Part shown: piece by piece, positions 39,944-48,807 of the stretch
Position numbering within the stretch: the stretch's first letter is position 1
Layout of the letters: the number at the start of each line of letters is the position of its first letter
Assembly: GCF_030913365.1 (NCBI RefSeq)
Contig: NZ_CP133160.1
Location: forward strand, 1,825,001 to 1,889,000
Reading direction: 5' to 3'
DNA length: 64,000 nucleotides
DNA from: Stenotrophomonas sp. 24(2023)
GTDB taxonomy: Bacteria; Pseudomonadota; Gammaproteobacteria; Xanthomonadales; Xanthomonadaceae
Program-made: the position numbers and the translations under genes
The notes under the pieces: generated by a model
Told to the model about the DNA's origin: nothing
Databases searched by the model: none
The model's input: only the letters and a program-made list of their open reading frames with translations

Positions 39944-39956
39944 CTGCACGGTGCAG
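39944..39956. promoter_or_regulatory. Perfect palindrome CTGCAC-G-GTGCAG between recC and mlaF
   Basis: A 13-base odd palindrome in the shared promoter region of the recC and mla operons. Nearby, TTGAAC at 39988 and two AACGTT copies precede mlaF. It could be an operator for either operon; no regulator can be named from sequence. Confidence 0.4.
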
Positions 39957-40008
39957 TTCGGTTATGTTCAGCCGCCTGACCCGATTCTTGAACGTTGGAA
40001 TAACGTTA

Positions 40009-40806
40009 ATGGCGCCCATGTCGGCATCTCCGTCCAGTCTGGTGCAGTTGTCCAACGTCCGCATCGACCGCGGCGGACGCACGATCCTGCGCGATGTCTC
40101 GCTGCAGGTTCCCCAAGGCAGCATCACGGCCGTGCTGGGCCCCTCCGGCAGCGGCAAGTCCACGCTGCTGGCAGCGCTGACCGGCGAACTGCGTCCGGTC
40201 GCAGGCGAGGTCAGCCTGTTCGGCAAGGCCATTCCCACCCGCTCCAGCGACCTGCTGGAAATGCGCCGGAGCGTGGGGGTGCTGCTGCAGGGCAATGGCC
40301 TGCTGACCGACCTGACCGTGGCCGAGAACGTCGCGCTGCCGCTGCGGACCCACACCCGCCTGCCGGCGCCGGTGCGCGAGCGCCTGGTGCAGATGAAGCT
40401 GCACGCGGTGGGCCTGCTGGCCGCCGCCGATGCCTGGCCGCGCGAACTGTCCGGTGGCATGGCCCGCCGCGTGGCGCTGGCCCGTGCGCTGGCGCTGGAC
40501 CCGCCGTTGATGATCTACGACGAGCCGCTGACCGGGTTGGACCCGATCGCCTCGGGGGTGATCATGAGCCTGATCCAGCGCCTGAACCACAGCCTGGGGC
40601 TGACCAGCATCATCGTCAGCCACCACGTGCACGAGACCCTGCCGATCTGCGACCAGGTGATCGCCATCGCCAATGGCGGCATCGTGTTCCAGGGCAGCCC
40701 GCAGGCCCTGCAGGACAGCCAGGACCCGCTGCTGCGCCAGTTCCTGCACGGCCAGCCCGATGGCCCCATCCCGTTCGACGCCGCGCCCCGCGCGAAGGTG
40801 GCCTGA
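40009..40806 (+). CDS. mlaF: Phospholipid-transport ABC ATPase MlaF
   Basis: A 265-residue ATPase with Walker A GPSGSGKST at 44-52, signature LSGGMARR near 149 and Walker B LMIYDEPLTGLDP near 171. It powers MlaE in moving phospholipids between the outer and inner membrane to keep outer-membrane asymmetry. Three in-frame ATGs compete (39964, 40009, 40018); 40009 is chosen for a GGAA about ten bases upstream. Stop and the mlaE start overlap (TGATG). Confidence 0.92.
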   Translation: MAPMSASPSSLVQLSNVRIDRGGRTILRDVSLQVPQGSITAVLGPSGSGKSTLLAALTGELRPVAGEVSLFGKAIPTRSSDLLEMRRSVGVLLQGNGLLTDLTVAENVALPLRTHTRLPAPVRERLVQMKLHAVGLLAAADAWPRELSGGMARRVALARALALDPPLMIYDEPLTGLDPIASGVIMSLIQRLNHSLGLTSIIVSHHVHETLPICDQVIAIANGGIVFQGSPQALQDSQDPLLRQFLHGQPDGPIPFDAAPRAKVA

Positions 40807-41555
40807 TGCCGCTCGTTGAAGCCACCCGCTCGCTGGGCCGCGCCGGCCTGTTCTCGCTGACCGTGCTGCGCGGCTCGCTGCCGACCCGGGACTTCCTGGC
40901 CGAGCTGACCCGCGAGATCTACAAGATCGGTGCACGTTCACTGCCGATCATTGCCGTTGGCGGTGCCTTCGTCGGCCTGGTGCTGACCCTGCAGGGCTAC
41001 CGCACGCTGACCACCTTCGGCGCCGCCGATGCGCTGTCCACCCTGCTGGGCCTGTCGCTGTACCGCGAGCTGGCCCCGGTGCTGACCGCACTGCTGTTCA
41101 TCGGCCGTGCCGGCAGTTCGATCGCCGCCGAACTGGGCCTGATGCGGGCCACCGACCAGATCAAGGCGCTGGAACTGATGGCCATCGACCCGGTGGCCAA
41201 GGCAGTGGCGCCACGCTTCTGGGCGGCGGTGCTGACCGTGCCGCTGCTGACCGGCATCTTCTGCTCGCTGGCGATCAGCGCCAGCTACTTCGAAGCGGTG
41301 CACGTGCTGGGCCTGGACAACGGCGTGTTCTGGTCGGCCCTGCGCAACAGCGTGGATTTCTGGGACGACTTCGGCGTGTCGATGCTCAAGTCGGCGATCT
41401 TCGGCGGTACCGCCGCCCTGGTCGCCGCCTATGTGGGCTTCCATGCCGAGCCGACCATCGAGGGCACCTCGGTGGCTACCACCCGCGCGGTGGTCAATGC
41501 CTCGCTGCTGGTGCTGATGTTCAACTTCGTCCTGTCGGCAATGATGTTCACGTAA
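40806..41555 (+). CDS. mlaE: Phospholipid-transport permease MlaE
   Basis: A 249-residue inner-membrane permease with about five or six helices and the family signature LYRELAPVLTALLFIGRAGSSIAAELG near residues 80-106 and the LELMAIDPVAKAVAPRFWAAV segment. It forms a dimer with MlaF and docks MlaD. The start overlaps the mlaF stop by one base. The next gene follows after 84 bases. Confidence 0.95.
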   Translation: MPLVEATRSLGRAGLFSLTVLRGSLPTRDFLAELTREIYKIGARSLPIIAVGGAFVGLVLTLQGYRTLTTFGAADALSTLLGLSLYRELAPVLTALLFIGRAGSSIAAELGLMRATDQIKALELMAIDPVAKAVAPRFWAAVLTVPLLTGIFCSLAISASYFEAVHVLGLDNGVFWSALRNSVDFWDDFGVSMLKSAIFGGTAALVAAYVGFHAEPTIEGTSVATTRAVVNASLLVLMFNFVLSAMMFT

Positions 41556-41639
41556 GCATCGGCCGCCGGTCGATACACAGATGACAACACCGCCCTGGCA
41601 CCCGCCGGGGCACCAGACAAAGAACAGGTGAGACCCTCC

Positions 41640-42164
41640 ATGGCCATCCGCGGTCCCAGACTTGAATTCTCCGTCGGCGCCTTCCTGCTGCTGGCCCTGG
41701 CCTCGCTGCTGGTGCTGGCCGTGGCTTCCACCAACCAGCGCTGGGCGCTGGGCGGCGGTGGCTACGAGCTGAAGGCCCGTTTCTCCCAGATCGGCCAGCT
41801 GCGCAAGCAGGCGCCGGTGAAGATCGGCGGGGTGACCATCGGCCAGGTGGCCAAGATCGAGCTGGACCCGGTCAAGTTCGATTCGGTGGTGACCCTGCGC
41901 CTGGACAGCAACGTCAAGGACCTGCCGGCCGACACCTCCGCGGGCATATTCACCAGCGGTTTGCTGGGCGAGAGTTATATCGGACTGCAGCCGGGCGGTG
42001 ATCCGGACGTGCTCAAGCCCGGTGAGGAGATCGTCTTCACCCAGCCGGCCGTGGACCTGATCCAGCTGGTTGGCAAATACATGTTCGGTGGCGGCGCCAG
42101 TGGCGGCGCCGGCCAGGACGCCCCTGACGGCGCGAAGGCGCCCGCAACGGAATCGCACCCATGA
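41640..42164 (+). CDS. mlaD: MCE-domain protein MlaD
   Basis: A 174-residue protein with one N-terminal membrane anchor (about 10-30) and a single MCE domain (about 40-115, YELKARFSQIGQLRKQAPVKIGGVTIGQV). It forms the hexameric lipid tunnel on MlaE. A Gly/Ala-rich tail ends it. ATG 41640 with AGGTGA upstream; GTG 41628 is an alternative. It overlaps mlaC by four bases. Confidence 0.94.
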   Translation: MAIRGPRLEFSVGAFLLLALASLLVLAVASTNQRWALGGGGYELKARFSQIGQLRKQAPVKIGGVTIGQVAKIELDPVKFDSVVTLRLDSNVKDLPADTSAGIFTSGLLGESYIGLQPGGDPDVLKPGEEIVFTQPAVDLIQLVGKYMFGGGASGGAGQDAPDGAKAPATESHP

Positions 42165-42823
42165 CACTGAAACTGTTCCCGGTCCTGCTCGCCTCGGCCC
42201 TGCTGGCCGCGACCCCGGCCCTGGCGCTGGCCCAGGCCACCCCCGCTGCCGCCGCCGCCCCGCAGGGGCAGGCCGGCAAGGTGGTGATCGATGCCAGCAC
42301 CCGCATCCTGACCACGCTGCAGCAGCGCAAGGCCGAGTTCACCAGCAACCCGGCAAGCCTGCGCACCTTCATCGACAGCGAGCTCAACCGCACCTTCGAC
42401 CGCGACTACGCGGCCCGGCTGGTGCTGGGCACCCACGCCCGCGGCGCTTCGGATGCGGACATCAAGCTGTTCGCCGACGCCATGGCCGACAACCTGATGC
42501 AGCGCTACGGCTCGACCCTGCTCAACATCCAGGGCAAGCCCAGCTTCCGCCTGAAGGGTGAAAGCCCGCTGCCGGGCAACCGCGGCGTGCGCGTGAGCAC
42601 CGAACTGGTGCGCGCCGGCAACGAACCGACCCCGGTGGAGTACTGGATGCGCAATGAAGGCGGCCAGTGGAAGATCTTCGACGTGAACATCGAAGGCATC
42701 TCCTACGTGCAGACCTTCCGCAACCAGTTCGATGCCCCGCTGCGCCAGAAGGGCATCAAGCAGGTCGCCGCCGACCTGCGCAGCGGCAGCATGCAGGCCG
42801 GACCGGCGGGCAATGGCAAGTAA
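42161..42823 (+). CDS. mlaC: Periplasmic phospholipid-binding protein MlaC
   Basis: A 220-residue protein with a signal peptide (1-25, cleavage after ALA-QA) and the MlaC fold: FIDSELNRTFDRDYAARLVLG near 65-85 and WKIFDVNIEGISYVQTFRNQF near 168-188. It ferries phospholipids between MlaA in the outer membrane and MlaD. It overlaps mlaD by four and mlaB by eleven bases. Confidence 0.94.
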   Translation: MTLKLFPVLLASALLAATPALALAQATPAAAAAPQGQAGKVVIDASTRILTTLQQRKAEFTSNPASLRTFIDSELNRTFDRDYAARLVLGTHARGASDADIKLFADAMADNLMQRYGSTLLNIQGKPSFRLKGESPLPGNRGVRVSTELVRAGNEPTPVEYWMRNEGGQWKIFDVNIEGISYVQTFRNQFDAPLRQKGIKQVAADLRSGSMQAGPAGNGK

Positions 42824-43127
42824 CAGCGCCACCGCCCAGCTGGACGGCGACACGCTGCACCTGCGTGGCGTGCTCGACCGTGCAGCGGTGATCGCCCTGT
42901 GGCCGCAGCTGCGCGCCCTGCCGGCAGGCATCCAGCGCGTGGCGCTGGCCGAGGTGCCGCGCGTGGACAGCGCCGGGCTGGCACTGCTGGCCGAACTGGC
43001 CGCACGCGCACGTGCCGCCGGGCGCACGCTGGCCATCGATGGCGCACCGGCCGGCTACAACGAACTGGGGGCCGCCTACCGGCTGTCCCCGGACCTGGAC
43101 TTCAACGGTACCTCTGCCGCGAGCTGA
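42813..43127 (+). CDS. mlaB: STAS-domain protein MlaB
   Basis: A 104-residue cytoplasmic STAS protein (LHLRGVLDRAAVIALWPQL; VPRVDSAGLALLAELAARA, where S is the STAS serine). MlaB stabilises the MlaF ATPase. It lies inside the mla operon, overlapping mlaC, and mlaA starts one base after its stop. Confidence 0.88.
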   Translation: MASNSATAQLDGDTLHLRGVLDRAAVIALWPQLRALPAGIQRVALAEVPRVDSAGLALLAELAARARAAGRTLAIDGAPAGYNELGAAYRLSPDLDFNGTSAAS

Positions 43128-43128
43128 C

Positions 43129-44121
43129 ATGAACGTCGTACGCACCCTCCCCCTGATCGTGCTGGCTGCCGCGCTCAGCGCGTGTGCCGGCAAACCGGCC
43201 CGCGACAGCGCGCCCGTGGCCGACACCCTGGTGCCGGCCCGCGATGCGGCTGCGGCACCGGCCGACACCCCCGCCCCTTCCCCAGCCGCCACGCCGGTGG
43301 CTGCGGCCGACACGGTCAGCGCACCGGCACCGGCCGCCGACGTCGGCACGGCGACGGCCGCAACGACGGCTCCCCCGGGCGACGACGGCGGCGATGCCGA
43401 CTTCGACGCCCTGTACGGCAACAGCGGCGCCTCCAGCGCGGCCTACGATCCGTGGGAACCGTTCAACCGCCGCGTGCACCGCTTCAACGTGGCGGTGGAC
43501 AACACCGTCGCCCGTCCGCTGGCGACCGCGTATACCCACGTGGTGCCGCGCTTCGCCCGCACCGGCGTGAGCAACTTCTTCAACAACCTGCGCTCGCCGG
43601 TAACCATCGTCAACCAGCTGCTGCAGGGCCGCCCGGATGATGCCTGGGACAGCCTGGGCCGCTTCCTGATGAACACCACGCTGGGCATCGGCGGCCTGTT
43701 CGACCCGGCCAGCAAGGCGATGGTCGCCAATCGTCGCGAAGACTTCGGCCAGACCCTGGGGGCCTGGGGCTGGCGCAACTCGCGCTACGTGGAACTGCCG
43801 TTCTTCGGCCCGCGTACCGTGCGTGATGTGTTCGGCCTGGCCGGCGACATCCCGCTCTCGCCGATCCGCACGGTCGAGGAAGACAAGGTCCGCATCGGCC
43901 TGCAGGGCCTGCAGCTGGTGGATACCCGCGCGCAGCTGCTGGCGGTGGACGACCTGCGTGATTCGGCGGTGGACGAGTACGCGCTGGTGCGCGATGCCTG
44001 GCTGCAGCGCCGCAACTACCAGATCGAGAACGACCTGCGCGGCAAGCACCACCGTGGCAAGGACGACCCGAATTCGCCGATCCCGGTCGACGCCATGCCG
44101 ATGCCGCAGTGGAGCCACTGA
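43129..44121 (+). CDS. mlaA: Outer-membrane lipoprotein MlaA (VacJ)
   Basis: A 330-residue lipoprotein with lipobox ALSAC (C19), a long Ala/Pro/Thr-rich linker (20-100) that is unusual in length, and the MlaA domain (about 105-305) beginning YDPWEPFNRRVHRFNVAVD and with GVSNFFNNLRSP and FGQTLGAWG. It removes misplaced phospholipids from the outer leaflet and passes them to MlaC. Here it ends the mlaFEDCB operon, so all six Mla parts are made together. A strong terminator follows. Confidence 0.94.
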   Translation: MNVVRTLPLIVLAAALSACAGKPARDSAPVADTLVPARDAAAAPADTPAPSPAATPVAAADTVSAPAPAADVGTATAATTAPPGDDGGDADFDALYGNSGASSAAYDPWEPFNRRVHRFNVAVDNTVARPLATAYTHVVPRFARTGVSNFFNNLRSPVTIVNQLLQGRPDDAWDSLGRFLMNTTLGIGGLFDPASKAMVANRREDFGQTLGAWGWRNSRYVELPFFGPRTVRDVFGLAGDIPLSPIRTVEEDKVRIGLQGLQLVDTRAQLLAVDDLRDSAVDEYALVRDAWLQRRNYQIENDLRGKHHRGKDDPNSPIPVDAMPMPQWSH

Positions 44122-44140
44122 GGTCACCCGGCACGGCATG

Positions 44141-44170
44141 AAAAAACCCCGCCTGTGCGGGGTTTTTCTT
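44141..44170 (+). terminator. Rho-independent terminator after mlaA
   Basis: AAAAAACCCCGC-CTGT-GCGGGGTTTTTC: a strong GC stem with A- and T-runs on both sides, so it can serve the mla operon and the convergent gpx gene. Confidence 0.9.
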
Positions 44171-44175
44171 TTACG

Positions 44176-44200
44176 GTAGGTGCCAACCCTGGTTGGCACA
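44176..44200 (+). repeat. SMAG repeat GTAG-GTGCCAACC-CT-GGTTGGCAC
   Basis: Intact GTAG head followed by a nine-base-arm hairpin, the structure of Stenotrophomonas SMAG repeats, placed right after the mlaA terminator. Same stem as at 9524-9544. Confidence 0.75.
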
Positions 44201-44209
44201 CCTCTTTGC

Positions 44210-44755
44210 TCAGGCCGCCAGCGCTGCGTCCACGGCCTCGCGCAGGCGCGCGTCATCGGCGGCCACATCCGGGGCGAAGCGGGCGATCACCGCACCATCG
44301 CGGCCGATCAGGAACTTCTCGAAGTTCCACAGCACCGCCGGCGCGGCATGGATCGGAATGTCCTTGCCGGCCAGGCGCTCGCGCAGCGGGCCTTCGCCCA
44401 CCGACTGCGGCTGCGCGGCGGTGAGCTGCGCGTACAGCGGATGGATGTCATCGCCGGCCACGCTGATCTTGGCGAACATCGGGAAGCTGACGTCATAGGT
44501 CAGCTGGCAGAACTGCTGGATTTCCGCCTCGCTGCCCGGCTCCTGGCCGAGGAAGTTGTTGGCGGGGAAACCCAGCACTTCCAGGCCCTGGCCCTGCTTT
44601 TCCGCATACAGCGCCTGCAGCCCTTCGTACTGCGGGGTCAGCCCGCACTTGGAAGCGACGTTGACCACCAGCAGCACCTTGCCGCGGTAATCGGCCAGCG
44701 AGGACGGCTGGCCGTCGATGGTGGTGAGGGAAACATCCTGGATCGACTGGCTCAT
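44210..44755 (-). CDS. Glutathione peroxidase (Cys type)
   Basis: A 181-residue thiol peroxidase reducing hydrogen peroxide and organic peroxides. The catalytic set is C37 in NVASKCG, Q71 in NFLGQEPG and W143 in LWNFEKF. Cysteine replaces the selenocysteine of animal enzymes, as usual in bacteria. A second cysteine in IQQFC (C83) may act as resolving residue with thioredoxin. No signal peptide. Confidence 0.9.
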   Translation of the reverse strand: MSQSIQDVSLTTIDGQPSSLADYRGKVLLVVNVASKCGLTPQYEGLQALYAEKQGQGLEVLGFPANNFLGQEPGSEAEIQQFCQLTYDVSFPMFAKISVAGDDIHPLYAQLTAAQPQSVGEGPLRERLAGKDIPIHAAPAVLWNFEKFLIGRDGAVIARFAPDVAADDARLREAVDAALAA

Positions 44756-44958
44756 GGGGCTTGTGGCCGCAACGGGAATGGGCTGCCAGCATACCCGTGC
44801 CGATGATGTTCCCGGTGACAGGCACGGTGAGGGATTCATCCGGCGATGGCCTGGCGATGATGGATGGCCGCATGCGCTCGGCGCGGTGGCGGGGTACCCC
44901 CGCTTGGCGTGGACCTGCCGGGTAGAGCCCGGCCTGGCTGCGGTGTGGTGCAGTCGGT

Positions 44959-45378
44959 TCAATCCACGCAGAGCGTGCCCTGCGCCACGCCACCATCGAT
45001 GCGCTGGCGGCAACCGAAGTTCTCGCTGATGTCACGCTGGCAGGTACCGGTGGCCTTGCTGCCGGGCACCACCTCGCCGCTGGCCAGGCACTGGCCGCTG
45101 CAATCACTGCCGGTGCTGCAGGCCTTGCCGGCGTCGGCATAGGGAATCACGCACTGCACGCGCTGCAGCCGGCCCAGCGGCTGCAAGGTGCCACCGGCCG
45201 CCTGGCAGTCCACATCCAGCGCGTCCTGGTAGGCCTGTGCGGCCTCGCTGCCGGCCGGGCCCGTCGCGGCGGCCGGCGTGCTGGCCGCGATATGGCCAGT
45301 GTCTTCGGCCGCCGGAGTACTGCTGCAGGCCGCCAGCAGCAGGGCAAGGCACAGGCCCGCAAGGTGATGGACGCGCAT
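44959..45378 (-). CDS. Cysteine-rich lipoprotein of unknown function
   Basis: A 139-residue protein with lipobox LLAAC (about residue 18) and eight cysteines in the mature part (DCQAAGG, VQCVIP, ACSTGSDCSGQCL, TCQRD, GCRQR, LCVD), so disulfide-rich. The Ala/Thr-rich linker 20-50 probably spans to the envelope surface. Function unknown. Start at 45378 has AGGAG upstream. Confidence 0.72.
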   Translation of the reverse strand: MRVHHLAGLCLALLLAACSSTPAAEDTGHIAASTPAAATGPAGSEAAQAYQDALDVDCQAAGGTLQPLGRLQRVQCVIPYADAGKACSTGSDCSGQCLASGEVVPGSKATGTCQRDISENFGCRQRIDGGVAQGTLCVD

Positions 45379-45453
45379 GGAAACTCCTGGGGGCGGCGGA
45401 AAGGCCGCCAGCATACGCGCCCGGGGATGCAGGCCGCGTGTCAGCCCTGCGGG

Positions 45454-47016
45454 TCAGCCACGGTCTTCCTCGCCTTCCTGGGCGGCCAGCTGCTGCAGCG
45501 GGTCCGGTGCCAGTTCCGGTGGCAGCGCGCGCTTGCCCTTGCTGCCCAGTTCGGCCAACCGGCGCGCGCGGTTGATCGCCGACTGCGGTGAATCCAGCAG
45601 GCGGTTGCGGGCCTCGCCATAGGCCTTGCCTGCATCCTCCAGCTTCCGACCCATGGCATTGAACTCCTGCAGGAAGCCGGTCAGGGCATCGAGCACCAGG
45701 CCGCCGGCCTCGCTGATCTTCAGTGCCTGCTTCTGCACCTTGTCGCGGGTCCACAGCCGCTCGGCCACGCGCAGCAGGGCCATCAGCGTGTTGGGCGACG
45801 CGAACACCACGCGGTTGTCGAAGGCATAGGACTGCAGCGCGCCATCGGCGCCCAGCGCCGCCGACAACGCGCCTTCGATCGGCACGAACGCGATGGTGAT
45901 GTCCAGCGTGTCGCTGCCCAGTGCCTTGGGGTAGTTCTTGTCCCCCAGGTCCTTCACATGCTGCCGCAGCGCCACGGCATGCCGGCGCAGTGCATCCTCG
46001 GCCACCTCGGGCGTGGTGGCATTCATCGCTTCCTGCCAGGCGATCAGGTTGACCTTGCTGTCGATCACCACGCTGCGGTCATCGGGGAAGCGCACCACGA
46101 CGTCCGGGCGCAACCGGGCACCGTCATCGTCCACGGCGTGCTTCTGCCGCTGGTAGTGCACGCCCTCTTCCAGGCCCGAGCCGCGCAGCACGTTGTCGAG
46201 CATCAGCTCGCCCCAGTCGCCACGGACCTTGGCGCTGCCCTTGAGTGCGTTGGTCAGCGCGGCCGCCTGGGCGGCCATGTCCTGGTTGAGCGTCTTCAGC
46301 TCGCCTACCGCACCCAGCAGGCTGGCACGCTGGCGCGCCTCTTCCCCGTAAAGCGTATCGACGCGGGTACGGAAGTCGCCCAGCTTGTCGGCGAACGGCT
46401 TGAGCAGGACCTCGATGTCCGCGCGCGACTGCACCGTGGCGTCGCGCACGTTCTTCTCGAACTGCTGGCCGCGCTCGTCGAACACCTTGCCGGCCAGCTC
46501 GGCGAAGGCGCCGGACAGCTTCTCCCTGGCCGTGTCCAGGTACACGCGCAGCTCGGCGCTGGCACGCTCGGAGTGCTGCAGGTTGGCCACCGCGCGCGCA
46601 TGCTCGCCATGCAGCTGCTGGTAGCGCTGCTGTTCCTGCTGCAGTTCCTGCCGGGCCTGCGCAAGCGCCTGCTGGGCCTGCAGCAGCAAGGATTCGCGCT
46701 CGGCCAGGCGTGCATCACGGCCGGCGGCCAGGGCGGTTTCCCGCTCGATGCGGCCCGTCAGGCTGGTCACCACCTGTGCCTGCTGCAGGCCACGGCCACG
46801 CTCGCCTTCCAGTTCGGCCAGCAGCGTCTCCAGGCGGCCGCGCAGCTGGCCGGCATCGACCAGGGCAAGCCGGTGGGCTTCGCGTTCCTGCGCAAGCTGG
46901 GCCTGCGCATCGTCGGGGGCCGCCGCGTGCCCGGTCCTGCGCCAGAGCAGGACCAGCACCACCAGCGCGGCAATCAACAGGACGACGGCCAGCGTCGTGA
47001 GGACTTCGATGTTCAT
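45454..47016 (-). CDS. rmuC: DNA recombination protein RmuC
   Basis: A 520-residue protein with an N-terminal membrane segment (5-25), long coiled coil (40-190) and the RmuC nuclease-like domain (about 215-460; GDWGELMLDNVLRGSGLEEGVHY and VVIDSKVNLIAWQEAM). RmuC limits inversions at short inverted repeats in E. coli. That is of interest next to the palindromes in this genome. A C-terminal acidic tail ends it. It stands alone. Confidence 0.92.
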   Translation of the reverse strand: MNIEVLTTLAVVLLIAALVVLVLLWRRTGHAAAPDDAQAQLAQEREAHRLALVDAGQLRGRLETLLAELEGERGRGLQQAQVVTSLTGRIERETALAAGRDARLAERESLLLQAQQALAQARQELQQEQQRYQQLHGEHARAVANLQHSERASAELRVYLDTAREKLSGAFAELAGKVFDERGQQFEKNVRDATVQSRADIEVLLKPFADKLGDFRTRVDTLYGEEARQRASLLGAVGELKTLNQDMAAQAAALTNALKGSAKVRGDWGELMLDNVLRGSGLEEGVHYQRQKHAVDDDGARLRPDVVVRFPDDRSVVIDSKVNLIAWQEAMNATTPEVAEDALRRHAVALRQHVKDLGDKNYPKALGSDTLDITIAFVPIEGALSAALGADGALQSYAFDNRVVFASPNTLMALLRVAERLWTRDKVQKQALKISEAGGLVLDALTGFLQEFNAMGRKLEDAGKAYGEARNRLLDSPQSAINRARRLAELGSKGKRALPPELAPDPLQQLAAQEGEEDRG

Positions 47017-47073
47017 GCCGCCAGTGTATCTCCGCTACGCTGGGCACAGGCCACTGCACGCTCCTGCCAGCAC

Positions 47074-47679
47074 ATGCTAGAACTGTACGGAAAGCCCACC
47101 TCCATCAATGTGCGCAAGGTGCTGTGGCTGTGCGCGGAACTGGGCCTGTCACCGGCCCATGTGCCCGACCCCGCGCCGGCGCAGCTGGCCGGTCTGAATC
47201 CCAATGCGCAGGTGCCGGTGCTGCGTGATGGCCACTTCATCCTGTGGGAATCCAACAGCATCTGCCGTTACCTGGCCGCGCGCGAAGGGCGCCATGACCT
47301 GCTGCCCAGCGCGCCGCAGGCGCGTGCACGGGTGGAACAGTGGATGGACTGGCAGGCCACCGACCTCAACGGCGCGTGGCGGCATGTCTTCATGGCCCGT
47401 GTACGCCAGCACCCGCAGTGGCCGGATGATGCGCGCGCCGAGGCAAGCCTGGGCCACTGGAACCAGCTGATGGCGATCCTCGATGCGCAGCTGGCCACCA
47501 CCGGCGCCTGCGTCGTGGGCGAGACCTTCACGCTGGCCGACATCGTGCTGGGCCTGTCCACCCAGCGCTGGCGCAGCACACCGGGCAACCGGCCGGCACT
47601 GCCGCACCTGCAGGCCTGGTTCGAACGCCTGCGTCCACGCCCCGGCTTTGCCGGGTACGTGGACAACGGCGTGGCCTAG
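47074..47679 (+). CDS. Glutathione S-transferase family protein
   Basis: A 201-residue protein with the thioredoxin-fold N-terminal domain (LYGKPTSINVRKVLWLCAELGL with S11 in place of the catalytic serine; NPNAQVPVLRDG; WESNSICRYL) and an all-helical C-terminal domain. Substrate unknown. It is divergent from rmuC by 57 bases and converges on the alcohol dehydrogenase gene. Confidence 0.88.
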   Translation: MLELYGKPTSINVRKVLWLCAELGLSPAHVPDPAPAQLAGLNPNAQVPVLRDGHFILWESNSICRYLAAREGRHDLLPSAPQARARVEQWMDWQATDLNGAWRHVFMARVRQHPQWPDDARAEASLGHWNQLMAILDAQLATTGACVVGETFTLADIVLGLSTQRWRSTPGNRPALPHLQAWFERLRPRPGFAGYVDNGVA

Positions 47680-47680
47680 C

Positions 47681-47700
47681 GGGCCCCGCTGCGGGGCCCC
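47681..47700. terminator. Bidirectional hairpin between GST and dehydrogenase genes
   Basis: GGGCCCCG and CGGGGCCC around a three-base loop, between converging genes. No T-run. Confidence 0.5.
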
Positions 47701-47704
47701 TGCC

Positions 47705-48712
47705 TCACCAGCCTTCCAGCACGATCTTGCCCTTGGCACGGTGGCTTTCCACCAGCGCGTGCGCGCGTCGCAGGTTGGCAGCGTTGATGCGCCCGAAGTG
47801 CTCGCCCAGCGTGGTGCGCAGCACACCGCGGTCGATCAGCTCGGCCACACGGTTGAGGATGACGTGCTGCTGCTGCATGTCGGCGGTCTTGTACAGCGGG
47901 CGGGTGAACATCGATTCCCAGTGCAGCGACAGCGCCTTGCGCTTGAGCGCCATCACATCGATCTGGCCCGGGTCGTCGATCAGGCCGAACTGGCCCTGCG
48001 GTGCCAGCACCTCCACGATCTGCGCGAAGTAGTCGCCACTGTGGGTCAGGCTGGCCACATGGTCGACCTGGGCGATGCCCAGCCGTGCCAGGCTGTCGGC
48101 CAGCGGCTGGTGGTGGTCGATCACATGGTGCGCGCCCATCGCATAGACCCAGTCCTGGGTTTCCGGGCGCGAGGCGGTGCCGATCACGGTCAGCTGGGTC
48201 AGCTGGCGCGCCAGCTGCACCAGGATCGACCCCACGCCGCCACCGGCGCCGATCACCAGCAGGGCCTGGCCCTGGCCGCCACCTTCGGCGATGCGCAGGC
48301 GGTCGAACAGCAGCTCCCAGGCGGTCAGCGCGGTCAGCGGCAGCGCCGCGGCGGCGGCGTCATCGAGGCTGGCCGGCTTGCGGCCGACGCTGCGCTCGTC
48401 CACCAGGTGGTATTCGGCGTTGCTGCCCGGGCGGTCGATCACGCCGGCGTAGTACACCGCATCGCCGGGCTGGAACAGGGTCACCTCGCTGCCGACGGCA
48501 TCAACCACGCCGACGGCATCCCAGCCCAGTACGCGCGGGCCATCGGTGGCCACGCCACGGCGCACCTTGGTATCCACAGGGTTCACGGCCACCGCGTGCA
48601 CGGCCACGCGCAGGTCGCGCGGGCCCGGGGTGGGCTTGTCCAGCTCCAGATCGACCAGCGCGGTGGTGTCGTCGATCGGCAGGCCGGCGTGGGTATAGGC
48701 AATGGCACGCAT
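47705..48712 (-). CDS. Zinc-type alcohol dehydrogenase family (quinone-oxidoreductase-like)
   Basis: A 335-residue MDR-fold oxidoreductase with a GroES-like domain (residues 1-130; AVNPVDTKVRRG) and a Rossmann domain with GAGGGVGS at 155-162. The structural-zinc cysteine cluster is missing, so it is a zinc-free quinone-oxidoreductase type that uses NADPH. It is divergent from a LysR regulator (95-base gap), which probably controls it. Confidence 0.88.
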   Translation of the reverse strand: MRAIAYTHAGLPIDDTTALVDLELDKPTPGPRDLRVAVHAVAVNPVDTKVRRGVATDGPRVLGWDAVGVVDAVGSEVTLFQPGDAVYYAGVIDRPGSNAEYHLVDERSVGRKPASLDDAAAAALPLTALTAWELLFDRLRIAEGGGQGQALLVIGAGGGVGSILVQLARQLTQLTVIGTASRPETQDWVYAMGAHHVIDHHQPLADSLARLGIAQVDHVASLTHSGDYFAQIVEVLAPQGQFGLIDDPGQIDVMALKRKALSLHWESMFTRPLYKTADMQQQHVILNRVAELIDRGVLRTTLGEHFGRINAANLRRAHALVESHRAKGKIVLEGW

Positions 48713-48807
48713 CGGGAAACTCCAGGGGGGAAAGAAAGGAGGCCCATCGTGGCCGCTGCGGCAGGCGCGACAAAGGCGCACAATCGGGCATCACTTTCAC
48801 TCCAGCA

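Noticed and set aside
36671..39979. A 1102-codon open frame on the + strand
   Set aside because: Antisense to recC, where all RecC motifs are on the - strand; composition is that of a shadow frame.
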